Below are positions 38,902 to 47,480 of a stretch of DNA of 64,000 bases, piece after piece (position 1 is the stretch's first letter; the number at the start of each line of letters is the position of its first letter). The stretch lies in contig JADJPD010000006.1 in assembly GCA_016713435.1 (NCBI GenBank), forward strand, positions 372,001 through 436,000, written 5' to 3'. The notes beneath the pieces were generated by a model. It saw nothing but the letters and a program-made list of their open reading frames with translations. It was not told the DNA's origin and searched no databases. Origin of the DNA: Gemmatimonadota bacterium (lineage in GTDB: Bacteria > Gemmatimonadota > Gemmatimonadetes > Gemmatimonadales > GWC2-71-9). The translations under genes and the position numbers were made by a program.

Positions 38902-39585
38902 ATGTGGCTCGCGCTGGACACGGCCACCGACCGCGCCTCGCTCGCCCTGGGCGGCCCCGCGGGCCTCGTGGCGGAGGGGGAGATCGTCGGCGCGCGGCGG
39001 CACGCGGCGGGCCTGCTCCCCGCCCTCGACCGGCTGCTCCGCGAGGCGCACGCGACGGCCATGGACCTCGAGGCCGTGATCCTCGCCGACGGGCCCGGCA
39101 GCTTCACGGGGCTCCGCGTGGCCGCCACCGTCGCCAAGGCGCTGGTGCGCGCCCGCCCCATGCCGCTCTGGGTGGCCCCCTCGCTGCTCGGCGTGGCGCG
39201 TGGCGCCGGGGCGCCGGATGGCCAGCTGGTGGTGGCGGTGAGCGATGCGCTCCGTGGCGAGGTCTTCGCGGGCGGCTGGCGCTTTGGCCCGGGGCGGGTG
39301 GAGTGCGTGCTCGCCCCCACGGTGCTGACGCCGCAGGCGCTCCGCGCCCGCATCGGCGGGGAGGCGCGCATCGTGGGCAGCGCAGCCCCGCTCCTCGGCG
39401 ACGTCCAGCCGAGCTGGCCGCAGGCGCGGGCCCTGCTCTCGCTGGTGGGCTGGCACGGCGGGGTCCGGCGGATCGCCGCCCCGGCGGCCTGGGAGCCGGA
39501 CTACGGCCGGCCGGCGGAGGCGCAGGCCAAGTGGGAGCGCGAGCATGGACGTCCCCTGGCAGTTCCGGCCGGCGACGCGCGCTGA
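38902..39585 (+). CDS. tsaB: tRNA threonylcarbamoyladenosine protein TsaB
   Basis: The 227-residue ASKHA-fold protein is the TsaD partner needed for t6A modification. The N-terminus LALDTATDRASLAL, the helix HAAGLLPALDRLL and the stretch DGPGSFTGLRVAATVAKAL are diagnostic. The C-terminus ends with the usual PDYGRPAEAQAKWEREHG region and overlaps rimI by 41 bases. The tsaE-tsaB-rimI order is a common bacterial operon. Confidence 0.93.
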   Translation: MWLALDTATDRASLALGGPAGLVAEGEIVGARRHAAGLLPALDRLLREAHATAMDLEAVILADGPGSFTGLRVAATVAKALVRARPMPLWVAPSLLGVARGAGAPDGQLVVAVSDALRGEVFAGGWRFGPGRVECVLAPTVLTPQALRARIGGEARIVGSAAPLLGDVQPSWPQARALLSLVGWHGGVRRIAAPAAWEPDYGRPAEAQAKWEREHGRPLAVPAGDAR

Positions 39586-40000
39586 CGCGGCGGTGCTGGC
39601 CGGCCTCGAGCGGCGTTGCTTCAGCGACCCGTGGCCAGCCAACGCCTTCACGTCCGCGCTGCACGCGCCGCACATGCAGCTCTTCGTGGCGGAGGCCGGG
39701 CTCGAGATCGTCGGCTATTTCGTGGGCCGCGCCGTCGCCGGGGAGGGCGAGATCCTGAACCTCGCCGTGGTGCCCGAGCAGCGCGGCCAGGGGCTGGGCC
39801 GCTGGCTGCTCGAGGAGGGGCTCACCCGGCTCCGTCAGGCGGGGGTGGGCGAGGTGTTCCTCGAGGTGCGGGCCAGCAATGCAGCCGCCCGCGCACTCTA
39901 TCGAGCGCGTGGCTTTCGCGAGGTGGGGCGGCGCCGGGAGTACTACCGCCACCCCGTGGAGGACGCCCTGGTGCTCCGGCTCGGTCTCGCCCCCGCGTGA
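39545..40000 (+). CDS. rimI: Ribosomal protein S18 alanine N-acetyltransferase RimI
   Basis: The 151-residue GNAT-family enzyme acetylates the N-terminus of S18 and possibly other proteins using acetyl-CoA. The acetyl-CoA loop is VVPEQRGQGLGRWLLEEGL, preceded by EILNLAV and followed by LEVRASNAAARALYRARGF, the classic RimI signature. The start overlaps tsaB. It is the last gene of the t6A cluster. The 109-base gap that follows holds the ssb leader with a TACATT hexamer at 40017-40022. Confidence 0.93.
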   Translation: MDVPWQFRPATRADAAVLAGLERRCFSDPWPANAFTSALHAPHMQLFVAEAGLEIVGYFVGRAVAGEGEILNLAVVPEQRGQGLGRWLLEEGLTRLRQAGVGEVFLEVRASNAAARALYRARGFREVGRRREYYRHPVEDALVLRLGLAPA

Positions 40001-40109
40001 TTTTGGTACGGCCTGCTACATTTGGGGTGGCGTGGGGACCCGGGCCGTCTCCAAGTTGTGTCGCGTGTTCCCCAAGCTCCGTTTCCAGCCCCCAGCGGTG
40101 GAGGTTCCC

Positions 40110-40608
40110 GTGAGTCGCAGTCTCAACAAGGTGATCCTGATCGGCAACATCGGGCAGGATCCGGAGGTGCGCAGCACCAGCAACGGTGGTCGCGTCGCCA
40201 ACTTCAGCCTGGCCACCAGCCGGCAGTGGTCCGGCCAGGGCGGCGACAAGCAGGAGAAGACCGAGTGGCACCGGGTCGTGGCCTGGAACAACGCCCGTGG
40301 TGCGGGCACCGGCCTGGCAGATGTCGTCGAGAAGTACTGCAAGAAGGGCGACAAACTCTACGTCGAGGGCCGCATCGAGTACCGCTCGTGGCAGGACAAG
40401 GAAGGCCAGACGCGCTACACCACCGAGATCATCGCCAACGAGATCATCATGCTCTCGGGCAAGGGTGGCAGCGGCGAAGGGCGGCCCGAGTTACAGCGCC
40501 CCCGCCCGCGCCGCGGCCAGTGCCCCCGCCAAGAAGGAAGGCAAGGCCGAGTCCTTCGAGGACGTCCCCGCCGCCTTCGATGGCGAGGAAGACGACCTTC
40601 CGTTCTGA
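40110..40608 (+). CDS. ssb: Single-stranded DNA-binding protein (frame broken near 40485)
   Basis: This essential SSB coats single-stranded DNA and recruits repair and replication partners through its C-terminal tip. The OB fold is clear: SRSLNKVILIGNIGQDPEVR, ATSRQW, KTEWHRVVAWN, KKGDKLYVEGRIEYRSW. The main frame goes astray after LSGKGGSGEG. The +1 frame from about 40485 gives PSYSAPARAAASAPAKKEGK and the acidic tip GEEDDLPF, which must be the real end. One extra base at 40475-40495 explains the break. GTG 40110 has GGTGGAGG 5 bases upstream. Confidence 0.94.
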
Positions 40609-40613
40609 TCCCG

Positions 40614-40649
40614 CCGCCGCCCGCCCGGGGCTTCCCGGGCGGGCGGCGG
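40614..40649 (+). terminator. 16-bp GC hairpin after ssb
   Basis: CCGCCGCCCGCCCGGG and CCCGGGCGGGCGGCGG are perfect reverse complements around a GCTT loop, 5 bases after the reconstructed ssb stop. No T-run follows. The rest of the gap to 40783 holds a possible -10 (TATATT, 40740-40745) for the LysM gene. Confidence 0.65.
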
Positions 40650-40783
40650 ACGCGGGTGAGCCGCATCACCTTCCGGTGTCGGCACTTAGCCCGGCAGGGC
40701 TCATGTAGTCTCTGAGTGGCGCGCCGGAGCCTATAGTCCTATATTGGGTTAGCACGATACCCACCCAAAAAGAGGGTAGTGTG

Positions 40784-42004
40784 ATGACCCGTTCCGCTCG
40801 TCTCGGCCTGGCCCTTGTGCTGGCCGTGCTGGGGCTGCCTGCGCTGGCCTCGGCCCAGGTGGCTTCCAAGCCCGACACCCACACGGTGCGCCCCGGCGAT
40901 ACCCTCTGGGATCTCGCCCGCACCTATCTCGGCGATCCGTTCCTCTGGCCCGAGATCTACCGCCTCAATACCGCCGTCGTCGAGGATCCGCACTGGATCT
41001 ATCCCGGCGAGGTCCTGCGCCTCGCGGGCGGGGCCGAGGTGAGCGCGGTCCCGGCCACCGACACGCCGGCCCCAGCCGGGCAGCCGGTCGAGGCAGCCCA
41101 GCCGCTGGCCCAGGCCCCCGCCGTGGAATCGCAGCCGGAAGCCCAGGCCCCGGTGGCAGACGAGCCCGCCGCGCTCAACGAGCCCGAAGTCGCCGACGCG
41201 GCCGCCGAGGCGGGCCCCACCGACAGCGTGGACCTCACGCCGCTCGTGGGCAACCGCAACACCCGCCGCGCCGCCGGGCCGAGCCTCGAGGCCAGCCTGG
41301 CCCGCAATTACCGGCCCCTGCGCCGGAGCGAGTTCTACAGCTCCGGGTTCCTCACCGAGGAGCAGGTGCTGCCGTTCGGCAAGGTGCTTGGCCTCGTTAC
41401 GCCGCCCGCGATCGAGGAGGTCACCAACCGCAGCACGGCCATGATCTATGCCAAGGTGGCCGTCACGCCGCCGGCCGGTGCGCAGTACCAGGTGGGCGAC
41501 ACCCTCCTCGTCGGCCTCGTGCAGCGGGAGATCCGTGGCTACGGCCGCGTCTTCCTGCCCACCGGGCTCGTCCGGATCATCGACGTGAGCCGCGCCGAGA
41601 ACCTCGCCGAGGTGGTGGCCGCGTATGGGCCGGTCCGGGACCAGCAGGTCACCCTGCCCATCGAGAAGTTCGCCGACCCGGGCAACGTGCGGGCGGTGCC
41701 CATCTCCGACGGCGTCGTGGGCCGGGTCATCGCCGGGCGCGACGAGCAGCCGCTCATCGGCCCGCAGGACGTGATCTTCCTCGACCGGGGCCGCACCGAC
41801 GGCGTGGCGCTCGGCGACCAGTTCGAGCTCCGTCGCAGCGCGCGCGAGCGCGTCAACCGGGCCGACCTGGTCAACGAGGTCATGGCCACCGTCCAGGTGG
41901 TGCACGTGGGTGAGCACACGTCCACCGCCCGCGTCCTCCGCGTCACCCAGCCCGACGTCCCCGTCGGCATCGAGGCCCGCCAGGTCGCCAAGCTGCCGTC
42001 GTGA
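40784..42004 (+). CDS. Secreted LysM-domain protein
   Basis: The 406-residue exported protein has a signal peptide (LVLAVLGLPALASAQ), then one LysM domain at about 33-80 (HTVRPGDTLWDLARTYLGDP, WPEIYRLN, WIYPGEVLRL) that should bind peptidoglycan. A Pro/Ala/Glu linker of about 65 residues follows, then a C-terminal region of about 250 residues (from RRSEFYSSGFLTEEQVLPFG) with beta-rich character and no recognisable domain. GAGGG lies 7 bases before the ATG. It is a single-gene unit between ssb and the tol operon. A structural or wall-anchoring role is likely. Confidence 0.8.
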   Translation: MTRSARLGLALVLAVLGLPALASAQVASKPDTHTVRPGDTLWDLARTYLGDPFLWPEIYRLNTAVVEDPHWIYPGEVLRLAGGAEVSAVPATDTPAPAGQPVEAAQPLAQAPAVESQPEAQAPVADEPAALNEPEVADAAAEAGPTDSVDLTPLVGNRNTRRAAGPSLEASLARNYRPLRRSEFYSSGFLTEEQVLPFGKVLGLVTPPAIEEVTNRSTAMIYAKVAVTPPAGAQYQVGDTLLVGLVQREIRGYGRVFLPTGLVRIIDVSRAENLAEVVAAYGPVRDQQVTLPIEKFADPGNVRAVPISDGVVGRVIAGRDEQPLIGPQDVIFLDRGRTDGVALGDQFELRRSARERVNRADLVNEVMATVQVVHVGEHTSTARVLRVTQPDVPVGIEARQVAKLPS

Positions 42005-42134
42005 TGGGGCGTGGTGACGCCCCGGGTCCCCGCGTCTCCCATCGGGCCCGCCGCTCCGCCGCCAGTGCCCCCCTCCGGGGGCGCGGGCCCCGGGGTGACG
42101 GGCCCGGCTCCCGTCTGAGCCTTCTCTCCCAGGA
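42005..42134 (+). other. Intergenic region before the tol operon, with a small hairpin
   Basis: GGGGCGT pairs with ACGCCCC around GGTG (42006-42023), 1 base after the LysM stop; no T-run follows. The remaining 110 bases are GC-rich with short self-complementary runs. I see no convincing promoter here, although the tol genes need one. Confidence 0.5.
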
Positions 42135-42851
42135 ATGCCGCTGATGCTTCAGGCCGCCGGCTTCACGCCGTCCTCCTCGTGGGAACTCGTGCAGCAGTCG
42201 AGTCCCGAGACCAAGATCGTCCTCGTCGTCATCGCGATCTTCTCGCTCCTGTCCTGGTTCATCATCGGGCTCAAGTGGTGGCAGTTCCGCCGGGTGCGGC
42301 AGCAGGCGGACCGCTTCTTCGGGGAGCTGGAGCGGACCACCCGCCTGCAGGATGCCTATCACGCCGTGATGAAGCTGCCGCCCTCGCCGTTCAACCGGCT
42401 CTTCCGCGAGGGGCTCAGCTTCGTGAGCGAGCTGCGGCCCGGCGGGCTCGCGGAGGCGGCGGCCAAGGGCGGCGTGCTCACCATGACCCAGCTCGAGGCG
42501 CTCCGGATGGTGCTCGGCAAGGAAGTCGCGGCGGAGCGGGACCTCATGGCGCGGTTCATCTCCTGGCTGGCCACCATCGGCTCGGTGGGGCCGCTGCTCG
42601 GCCTCCTCGGCACGGTGCTCGGGGTGATGGACGCGTTCATCGGCATCGCCTCGAAGGGCTCGGGGAACCTCTCGGCGGTGGCGCCCGGTGTGGCCGAGGC
42701 CCTCGTCACCACCGTGGCAGGCCTGGCCGCGGCGATTCCCGCGGTGATCGCCTACAACGTCTTCGTCAACAAGCTCGGACTCTTCGCCGGCGAACTCGAG
42801 GGGTTCGCCAACGAGCTGGTGGGCTCGATGGCACGGGAAGGACTCCTCTAA
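42135..42851 (+). CDS. tolQ: TolQ/ExbB-type proton channel subunit
   Basis: The 238-residue inner-membrane protein forms, with TolR, the motor that uses the proton gradient to energise the Tol-Pal system. Three membrane segments are visible at about 27-46, 145-170 and 190-215. The last two contain the conserved core GSVGPLLGLLGTVLGVMDAF and VAEALVTTVAGLAAAIPAV. The start could be ATG 42144 instead, since AGGA lies 9 bases before it. It begins the envelope operon, which runs with small gaps to lptD. Confidence 0.93.
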   Translation: MPLMLQAAGFTPSSSWELVQQSSPETKIVLVVIAIFSLLSWFIIGLKWWQFRRVRQQADRFFGELERTTRLQDAYHAVMKLPPSPFNRLFREGLSFVSELRPGGLAEAAAKGGVLTMTQLEALRMVLGKEVAAERDLMARFISWLATIGSVGPLLGLLGTVLGVMDAFIGIASKGSGNLSAVAPGVAEALVTTVAGLAAAIPAVIAYNVFVNKLGLFAGELEGFANELVGSMAREGLL

Positions 42852-43286
42852 ATGGCCATGGGCGTGGGTCGCGGCGGCGGGCTGCGCGGGCACGGCGAGC
42901 TGCCGCTCAACGCGGACATCAACGTCACGTCCCTCGTGGACGTGGCCTTCGTGCTGCTCATCATCTTCATGATCACGGCGCCCATCATGCAGGGCGGCGT
43001 CGAGGTCCAGCTGCCCCGCGCCGAGGCCCGGCCCATCACGGCCTCGGAAGGGATGGTGGTGAGCGTGGACCGGGAGGGCCGGATCTTCGTGGATGAGACC
43101 CGCGTCTCCATGAACGACTTCCAGATGACCTTCCGGGCCCTCGTCACGAGCCGCAAGCCGAAGGCCGTCTACCTCCGCGCCGACCGCCGGGTGCCGTACG
43201 GCGACGTTGTGCGGGTCCTGGCCATCATCCGGACATCGGGGATCACCGACGTGGGACTCGTGGCGGAGGAGGAAGAGCGACCGTGA
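42852..43286 (+). CDS. tolR: TolR/ExbD-type motor subunit
   Basis: The 144-residue protein has one N-terminal membrane segment with the proton-carrying Asp (LVDVAFVLLIIFMITAPIMQ) and a periplasmic domain (LPRAEARPITASEGMVVSVD). It begins directly after the tolQ stop, and its stop overlaps the next start. Confidence 0.93.
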   Translation: MAMGVGRGGGLRGHGELPLNADINVTSLVDVAFVLLIIFMITAPIMQGGVEVQLPRAEARPITASEGMVVSVDREGRIFVDETRVSMNDFQMTFRALVTSRKPKAVYLRADRRVPYGDVVRVLAIIRTSGITDVGLVAEEEERP

Positions 43287-43976
43287 TGCAGCGGGGCACG
43301 CGGCCCAGGCAGGGCACGGGCGTGGCGGTGGGGCTCACCGGCACCCTGCTGGTTCACGCGGGGCGCTGGCGCTGCTCTACACGGCCGTGCGCCCGCGCGC
43401 CCCGGGCCGCCGGCGTATGCCGTGGAGCTCGTGGCGGCGCCGGCCCCCCAGCCGGAGGCCCGGCCGGCGCCCGAGGCGGTGACCCGTCCCGCCCCCGACC
43501 CCCCGGCCCCGAAGCTCCCGGAGCCCAAGACCAGCAAGCCCGCGCCGGTGCCCCCCAAGCCCAAGCCGGTGACTACTCCCCAGAAGGTCGAGCCCACGCC
43601 CCGGAGCGCGAGCCCTGTCACGCCGGCGCCCGGGGAGACCCCGAGCACCGGCCGAGATGCCGTGACGGTGAGCACGCCGGGGTTGCAGTTCCCGTTCCCC
43701 GATTACCTCCGCAACATCGTCGAGGCCGTCTACCGCCGCTGGCAGCGGCCGTTCGGGAATGCGGCGCTCCGGGCGGAGGTGAGCTTCATGATCCTGCGGG
43801 ATGGCTCGGTGAATGGCATCAAGCTCACCAAGTCCTCCGGCAGCTTCTCCTTCGACCTCTCCGCGCAGGGCGCGGTGGAGGCCGCGGGCACGGCCGGCGC
43901 CTTTGGCCCGCTCCCGGACGGCTGGCCCGCCGACGTGCTGCCTGTCTCGTTCTACTTTACGCCCCGGACCCAATGA
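43286..43976 (+). CDS. TonB/TolA-like periplasm-spanning protein (frame broken twice near 43355 and 43420)
   Basis: This protein links the TolQR motor to the outer membrane. Read with two single-base losses it gives a short N-terminus, a membrane anchor (LTGTLLVHA then ALALLYTAVRPRAPG), a long Pro/Lys/Ala-rich spacer (PKLPEPKTSKPAPVPPKPKP) and a C-terminal domain with YLRNIVEAVYRRWQRPF and FMILRDGSVNGIKLTKSSGS. That domain is the TonB/TolA C-terminal fold. Its place between tolR and tolB makes it the functional TolA, but the sequence looks more TonB-like. Both breaks are in GC-rich repeats. Confidence 0.82.
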
Positions 43977-45304
43977 CCGTCTTCCGCGGCGCGGCCGCCC
44001 TGCTGGCCGCCGCGCTTCTTCCGCTCTCGCTCGCCCCGCTGGCCGCGCAGGACACCACGCCCCCGCTGGAGGGCGTCCGCGTCGGGATCGAGTACCGTCC
44101 CGGGTTCCGGCCCTCGGTGGTGGTGCTGCCGGGGCGGGGGCTCGACTCGGTCCGCGCCATCGTGGCCCGCGACCTCGACTACAGCGACCGCTTCGACGTC
44201 ATCGCCCTGGGCCAGGGCGACACCGCCGCCACTGCGGCGAATCTCGGCGGCCGCACCGTGAATTACGCCCTCTTCCGCACCCTCGGGGCCGAATATGCGG
44301 TGGAAGTGGTGGCCGACGGGCAGCTCACCCTCGTGCGCCTGCACGACGTGACCACCGGCGCCATCCGCCGTGAGCAGCGCTACCCGCTGCCGGCGCCCTT
44401 CGACGCCGGCTTCCGCCTGGCGGTGCACCGGGCCAGCGATGAGCTGGTGCGGTGGATCACCGGGACCCCGGGGGCCGCCGCCTCGCAACTCCTCTTCGTC
44501 TCGGACCGGCGCCTCTTCCGGGTGGACAGTGACGGGGCGGGCCTGACCCAGGTCTCGGCCCCGGGGGAGGAGGTGCTCTCACCGGCCTGGAGTCCCGATG
44601 GGAGCCGGCTGGTGTACACGCGCTTCGGGGCCGGGGCGGGACCACTAGTGCTCTTCAGCCCCGCCACGGGGCAGCGGCAGGTGGTGGCGGGCACCGGGAC
44701 CGGGCTCAACATCACCCCGGCGTTCTCCCCGGACGGGCGGCTGCTCGCATTCGCGCGCTCCGATGAATCGGGGACCGACATCTTCACGGTGGATGTCGCG
44801 CAAAACTGCTGTCTCCAGCGGTTGACCGTCGGGCGCTACTCCGATAATCTTTCCCCGACGTTCGCCCCCGACGGGCGCCGCCTCGCGTTCGTCTCCACGC
44901 GCGCGGGGCAGCCGCAGGTCTATGGCATGGCTTCCGACGGCACCGACCAGGACCTGCTGGCCCCCTTCGACTACGGGGCCACCGGCAGCTCCAATGCCCC
45001 GGAGTGGTCCCCCGACGGCGCGAGCGTGGTGTTCCACCGGGACGTGAACCGGGCGCCGCAGGTCTTCGTGCTCGACGTGGCCAGCCGCAAGGTGCGGCAG
45101 CTCACCTCGAGCGGCCGCAACGAGGACCCCACCTGGGCACCCGACGGGCGGCACATCGCCTTCGTCTCGGACCGGAGCGGCCGGCGACAGCTCTGGGTCA
45201 TCGACCTCGTGAGCGGCCGGGTGCGGCAGCTCACGTTCGCCGGTGCGACCCGGCTACCCGCGTGGTCCCGTCGCCTGACAGGGGCCTCGCCTGGCACTCA
45301 CTGA
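43973..45304 (+). CDS. tolB: TolB periplasmic beta-propeller
   Basis: The 443-residue periplasmic protein docks on Pal in the Tol-Pal complex. It has a signal peptide (ALLPLSLAPLAAQ), an N-terminal alpha/beta domain (about 28-165) and a six-bladed propeller with repeated S-x-D-G blades: SPAWSPDGSRLVYTRFG, TPAFSPDGRLLAFARSD, SPTFAPDGRRLAFVSTRAG, APEWSPDGASVVFH, DPTWAPDGRHIAFVSD. It overlaps the upstream gene by 4 bases. Confidence 0.95.
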   Translation: MTVFRGAAALLAAALLPLSLAPLAAQDTTPPLEGVRVGIEYRPGFRPSVVVLPGRGLDSVRAIVARDLDYSDRFDVIALGQGDTAATAANLGGRTVNYALFRTLGAEYAVEVVADGQLTLVRLHDVTTGAIRREQRYPLPAPFDAGFRLAVHRASDELVRWITGTPGAAASQLLFVSDRRLFRVDSDGAGLTQVSAPGEEVLSPAWSPDGSRLVYTRFGAGAGPLVLFSPATGQRQVVAGTGTGLNITPAFSPDGRLLAFARSDESGTDIFTVDVAQNCCLQRLTVGRYSDNLSPTFAPDGRRLAFVSTRAGQPQVYGMASDGTDQDLLAPFDYGATGSSNAPEWSPDGASVVFHRDVNRAPQVFVLDVASRKVRQLTSSGRNEDPTWAPDGRHIAFVSDRSGRRQLWVIDLVSGRVRQLTFAGATRLPAWSRRLTGASPGTH

Positions 45305-45320
45305 CCCAACCGGAGACCCG

Positions 45321-45899
45321 ATGCGCACCCCGTTCCGCTGGACGCTCGCCATGGCCGTGACCCTCGCCGCCTGCGGCGGCAAGTCGCAGCCGGACCAGCC
45401 GACGCCCCAGCCGGCCCCGCCGCCGGCCCCGGCCCCCGCGCCCGCCCCGGCCCCCGCGCCGGCGCCGCCGCCCGCGCCCACCCGGCCCACCGAGGATCCG
45501 GCCGCGGCCGCCGCCCGCATGACCGCCGCCCTCACGGCCGAGCTCACGCAGTCGATGGTGCACTTCGATTTCGACAAGGCCGAGATCCGCGCCGAGGACC
45601 GCGCCCTGCTCGACCGCGTGGCCGCCATCCTCGGCGTCAACGGCGCGCTGCAGCTGCGCGTCAGCGGGCATGCCGACGACCGCGGCTCCGATGAGTACAA
45701 CCTGGCCCTCGGCAACCGTCGCGCGGCGGCGGTGAAGACTTACCTGGCCAACAAGGGCATCGGCAGCGACCGCCTGGCCGTCGTGTCCTACGGCGAGGAG
45801 AAGCCCCTCCAGACCGGTGAGAACGAGGACGCGTGGGCCGCCAACCGTCGCGCCGAGTTCGAGGTCACCGCCGGCGGCGGCACCCTCCGCGCACCCTGA
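45321..45899 (+). CDS. pal: Peptidoglycan-associated lipoprotein Pal
   Basis: The 192-residue outer-membrane lipoprotein (lipobox VTLAAC) has a striking Pro-Ala spacer of about 30 residues, then an OmpA-like domain that binds peptidoglycan. HFDFDKAEIRAEDRALLDRV and the ligand-binding RVSGHADDRGSDEYNLALG are intact, as is NRRAEFEV near the end. The last base of its stop is the first base of the cpoB start. Confidence 0.95.
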   Translation: MRTPFRWTLAMAVTLAACGGKSQPDQPTPQPAPPPAPAPAPAPAPAPAPPPAPTRPTEDPAAAAARMTAALTAELTQSMVHFDFDKAEIRAEDRALLDRVAAILGVNGALQLRVSGHADDRGSDEYNLALGNRRAAAVKTYLANKGIGSDRLAVVSYGEEKPLQTGENEDAWAANRRAEFEVTAGGGTLRAP

Positions 45900-46723
45900 T
45901 GACGACCTACCGGTCACTCGCAGCCGGGGTGGTCCTCGTCGCCCTTGGGGGCTGTGCCTCCAAGGGCGACTTGCGCCGGGTGGAGGAGCAGCTCGTCCTC
46001 CAGCGGCAGGAAACCCTCCGTGCGGATTCGGCTCGCGCCGCCGACCTCGCGGATTTGCTCGGCCTTCAGCGGCGCATCATGGATTCCCTCGACGCCACGG
46101 GCCGGTCCGTGGCGGGCCTCTCGCGCCAGCTGCAGACGCTGCGCGGCGACGTGGCCAACGACCTGATCAGCATCCAGCAGCAGCTGGTCCAGGTCCAGGC
46201 CCTCACCGGCCAGAGCCAGCAGCGCCTCACCGAGCTGCAGACGCAGCTCGAGGCCCGCAGCGAGCAGGCCGCCGTCACCGCGCAGGTCCCCGCGGACAGC
46301 GCCGCGCCGGCGGGCGCGCCCGAGGTGGCGGCCCCGGCCCCCGGCGCCCCCTCGGCGGAGCAGATCTACTCCGCCAGCCTGCAGCAGCTGCGCCGGGGCA
46401 GTCCCGGCACGGCGCGCATGGGCTTCCGGGAGCTGCTGCGCCAGTACCCGCGGCACGAGCGGGTCCCGGACGCCACCTACTTCGTGGGCGAGACCTTCGC
46501 CGCCGAGTCCCCGGATTCGGCCGCGGCGTATTACCAGAAGGTCGTCGCCGACTTCCCGCAGTCGCCCCGGGCCGCGAGTTCCCTCTACAAGCTGGGCCTG
46601 CTGGCCGAGCGCAAGAAGGACCTCGAGGCCGCCCGCGGCTTCTTCACGCGCGTGGTCCGCGACTACCCCCGCTCCGACGAAGCGGCCCTGGCCCGCGACC
46701 GCCTGAAGACGCCCGCGCGCTGA
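45899..46723 (+). CDS. cpoB: Tol-Pal accessory protein CpoB (YbgF)
   Basis: The 274-residue protein has a lipoprotein signal (VALGGC), a coiled-coil region at about 20-130 and a C-terminal TPR domain (SLQQLRRGSPGTARMGFREL, ATYFVGETFAAESPDSAAAY, SSLYKLGLLAERKKDLEAAR). CpoB coordinates peptidoglycan synthesis with Tol-driven constriction. In proteobacteria it is usually soluble; here it appears lipid-anchored. Confidence 0.88.
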   Translation: MTTYRSLAAGVVLVALGGCASKGDLRRVEEQLVLQRQETLRADSARAADLADLLGLQRRIMDSLDATGRSVAGLSRQLQTLRGDVANDLISIQQQLVQVQALTGQSQQRLTELQTQLEARSEQAAVTAQVPADSAAPAGAPEVAAPAPGAPSAEQIYSASLQQLRRGSPGTARMGFRELLRQYPRHERVPDATYFVGETFAAESPDSAAAYYQKVVADFPQSPRAASSLYKLGLLAERKKDLEAARGFFTRVVRDYPRSDEAALARDRLKTPAR

Positions 46724-46745
46724 TCCCCCCTCGCCTGACAACACG

Positions 46746-47480
46746 ATGACCGGCCCCGGCGCGGAAATGCCATTCCTCGAGCACCTCGAGGAACTCCGCG
46801 CCCGCCTCGTGCGGGTGGTGCTGGCGCTCATCGCCGGGTTCGCCGTCGGGCTGTGGGTGGTGAACCGCTTCCAGCTGGTGAGCCTGCTCGCGGCCCCGAT
46901 CGCCCCCTACCTCAAGGTGACCGGCGGGAAGCTCACCGTGACGAGCCCCACCGAGCCGGTCATGATCGTGCTCAAGCTGTCGCTGCTGGTGGGGCTCATC
47001 GCGGTCTCCCCGTTCATCGTCTTCCAGGTCTGGGGCTTCCTGGCCCCGGCGCTCTACGAGAAGGAAAAGCGCGCCGCGCTGCCGGCGCTCCTCGTGGGCA
47101 CCCTGCTGTTCCTCGCCGGCTGCGTGGTGGGCTACGCGGCGCTGCTGCCGCTCTCGCTTCCCGTGCTGTTCAGCTTCCAGACCGAGGGGCTGGCCATCCT
47201 CATCACGTACGAGGAGTACTTCTCGTTCGTGCTGCAGATCATGCTGAGCATGGGGATCGCCTTCGAGATCCCGCTCCTCATGGTGATGCTCACCGCCTTC
47301 GGCGTGACCGAGCCGGCCACCTACACCCGCTTCCGCCGGTTCGCGGTGGTCCTGTCCGCCATCGGCGGCGCCATCCTCTCCCCGGGCACGGACGTGCTGT
47401 CCATGATCCTGGTGATGGTGCCCCTGCTGCTGCTCTACGAGTTGGGCTACCTCGGCTCCTGGGTGGCGCACCGCCGGAAG
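46746..47480 (+). CDS. tatC: Sec-independent translocase protein TatC (no stop before lptD)
   Basis: TatC is the multi-spanning receptor of the twin-arginine pathway. The N-terminus MPFLEHLEELRARLVRVVLA, six hydrophobic segments and the conserved Glu in TSPTEPVMIVLKLSLL identify it. The frame does not stop where the protein should end (after WVAHRRK, about 47480) but runs into the signal peptide of LptD. I place the boundary there by homology. Either a base change hides the stop or the junction is unusual. TatA is 10 kb away at 57177. Confidence 0.88.
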
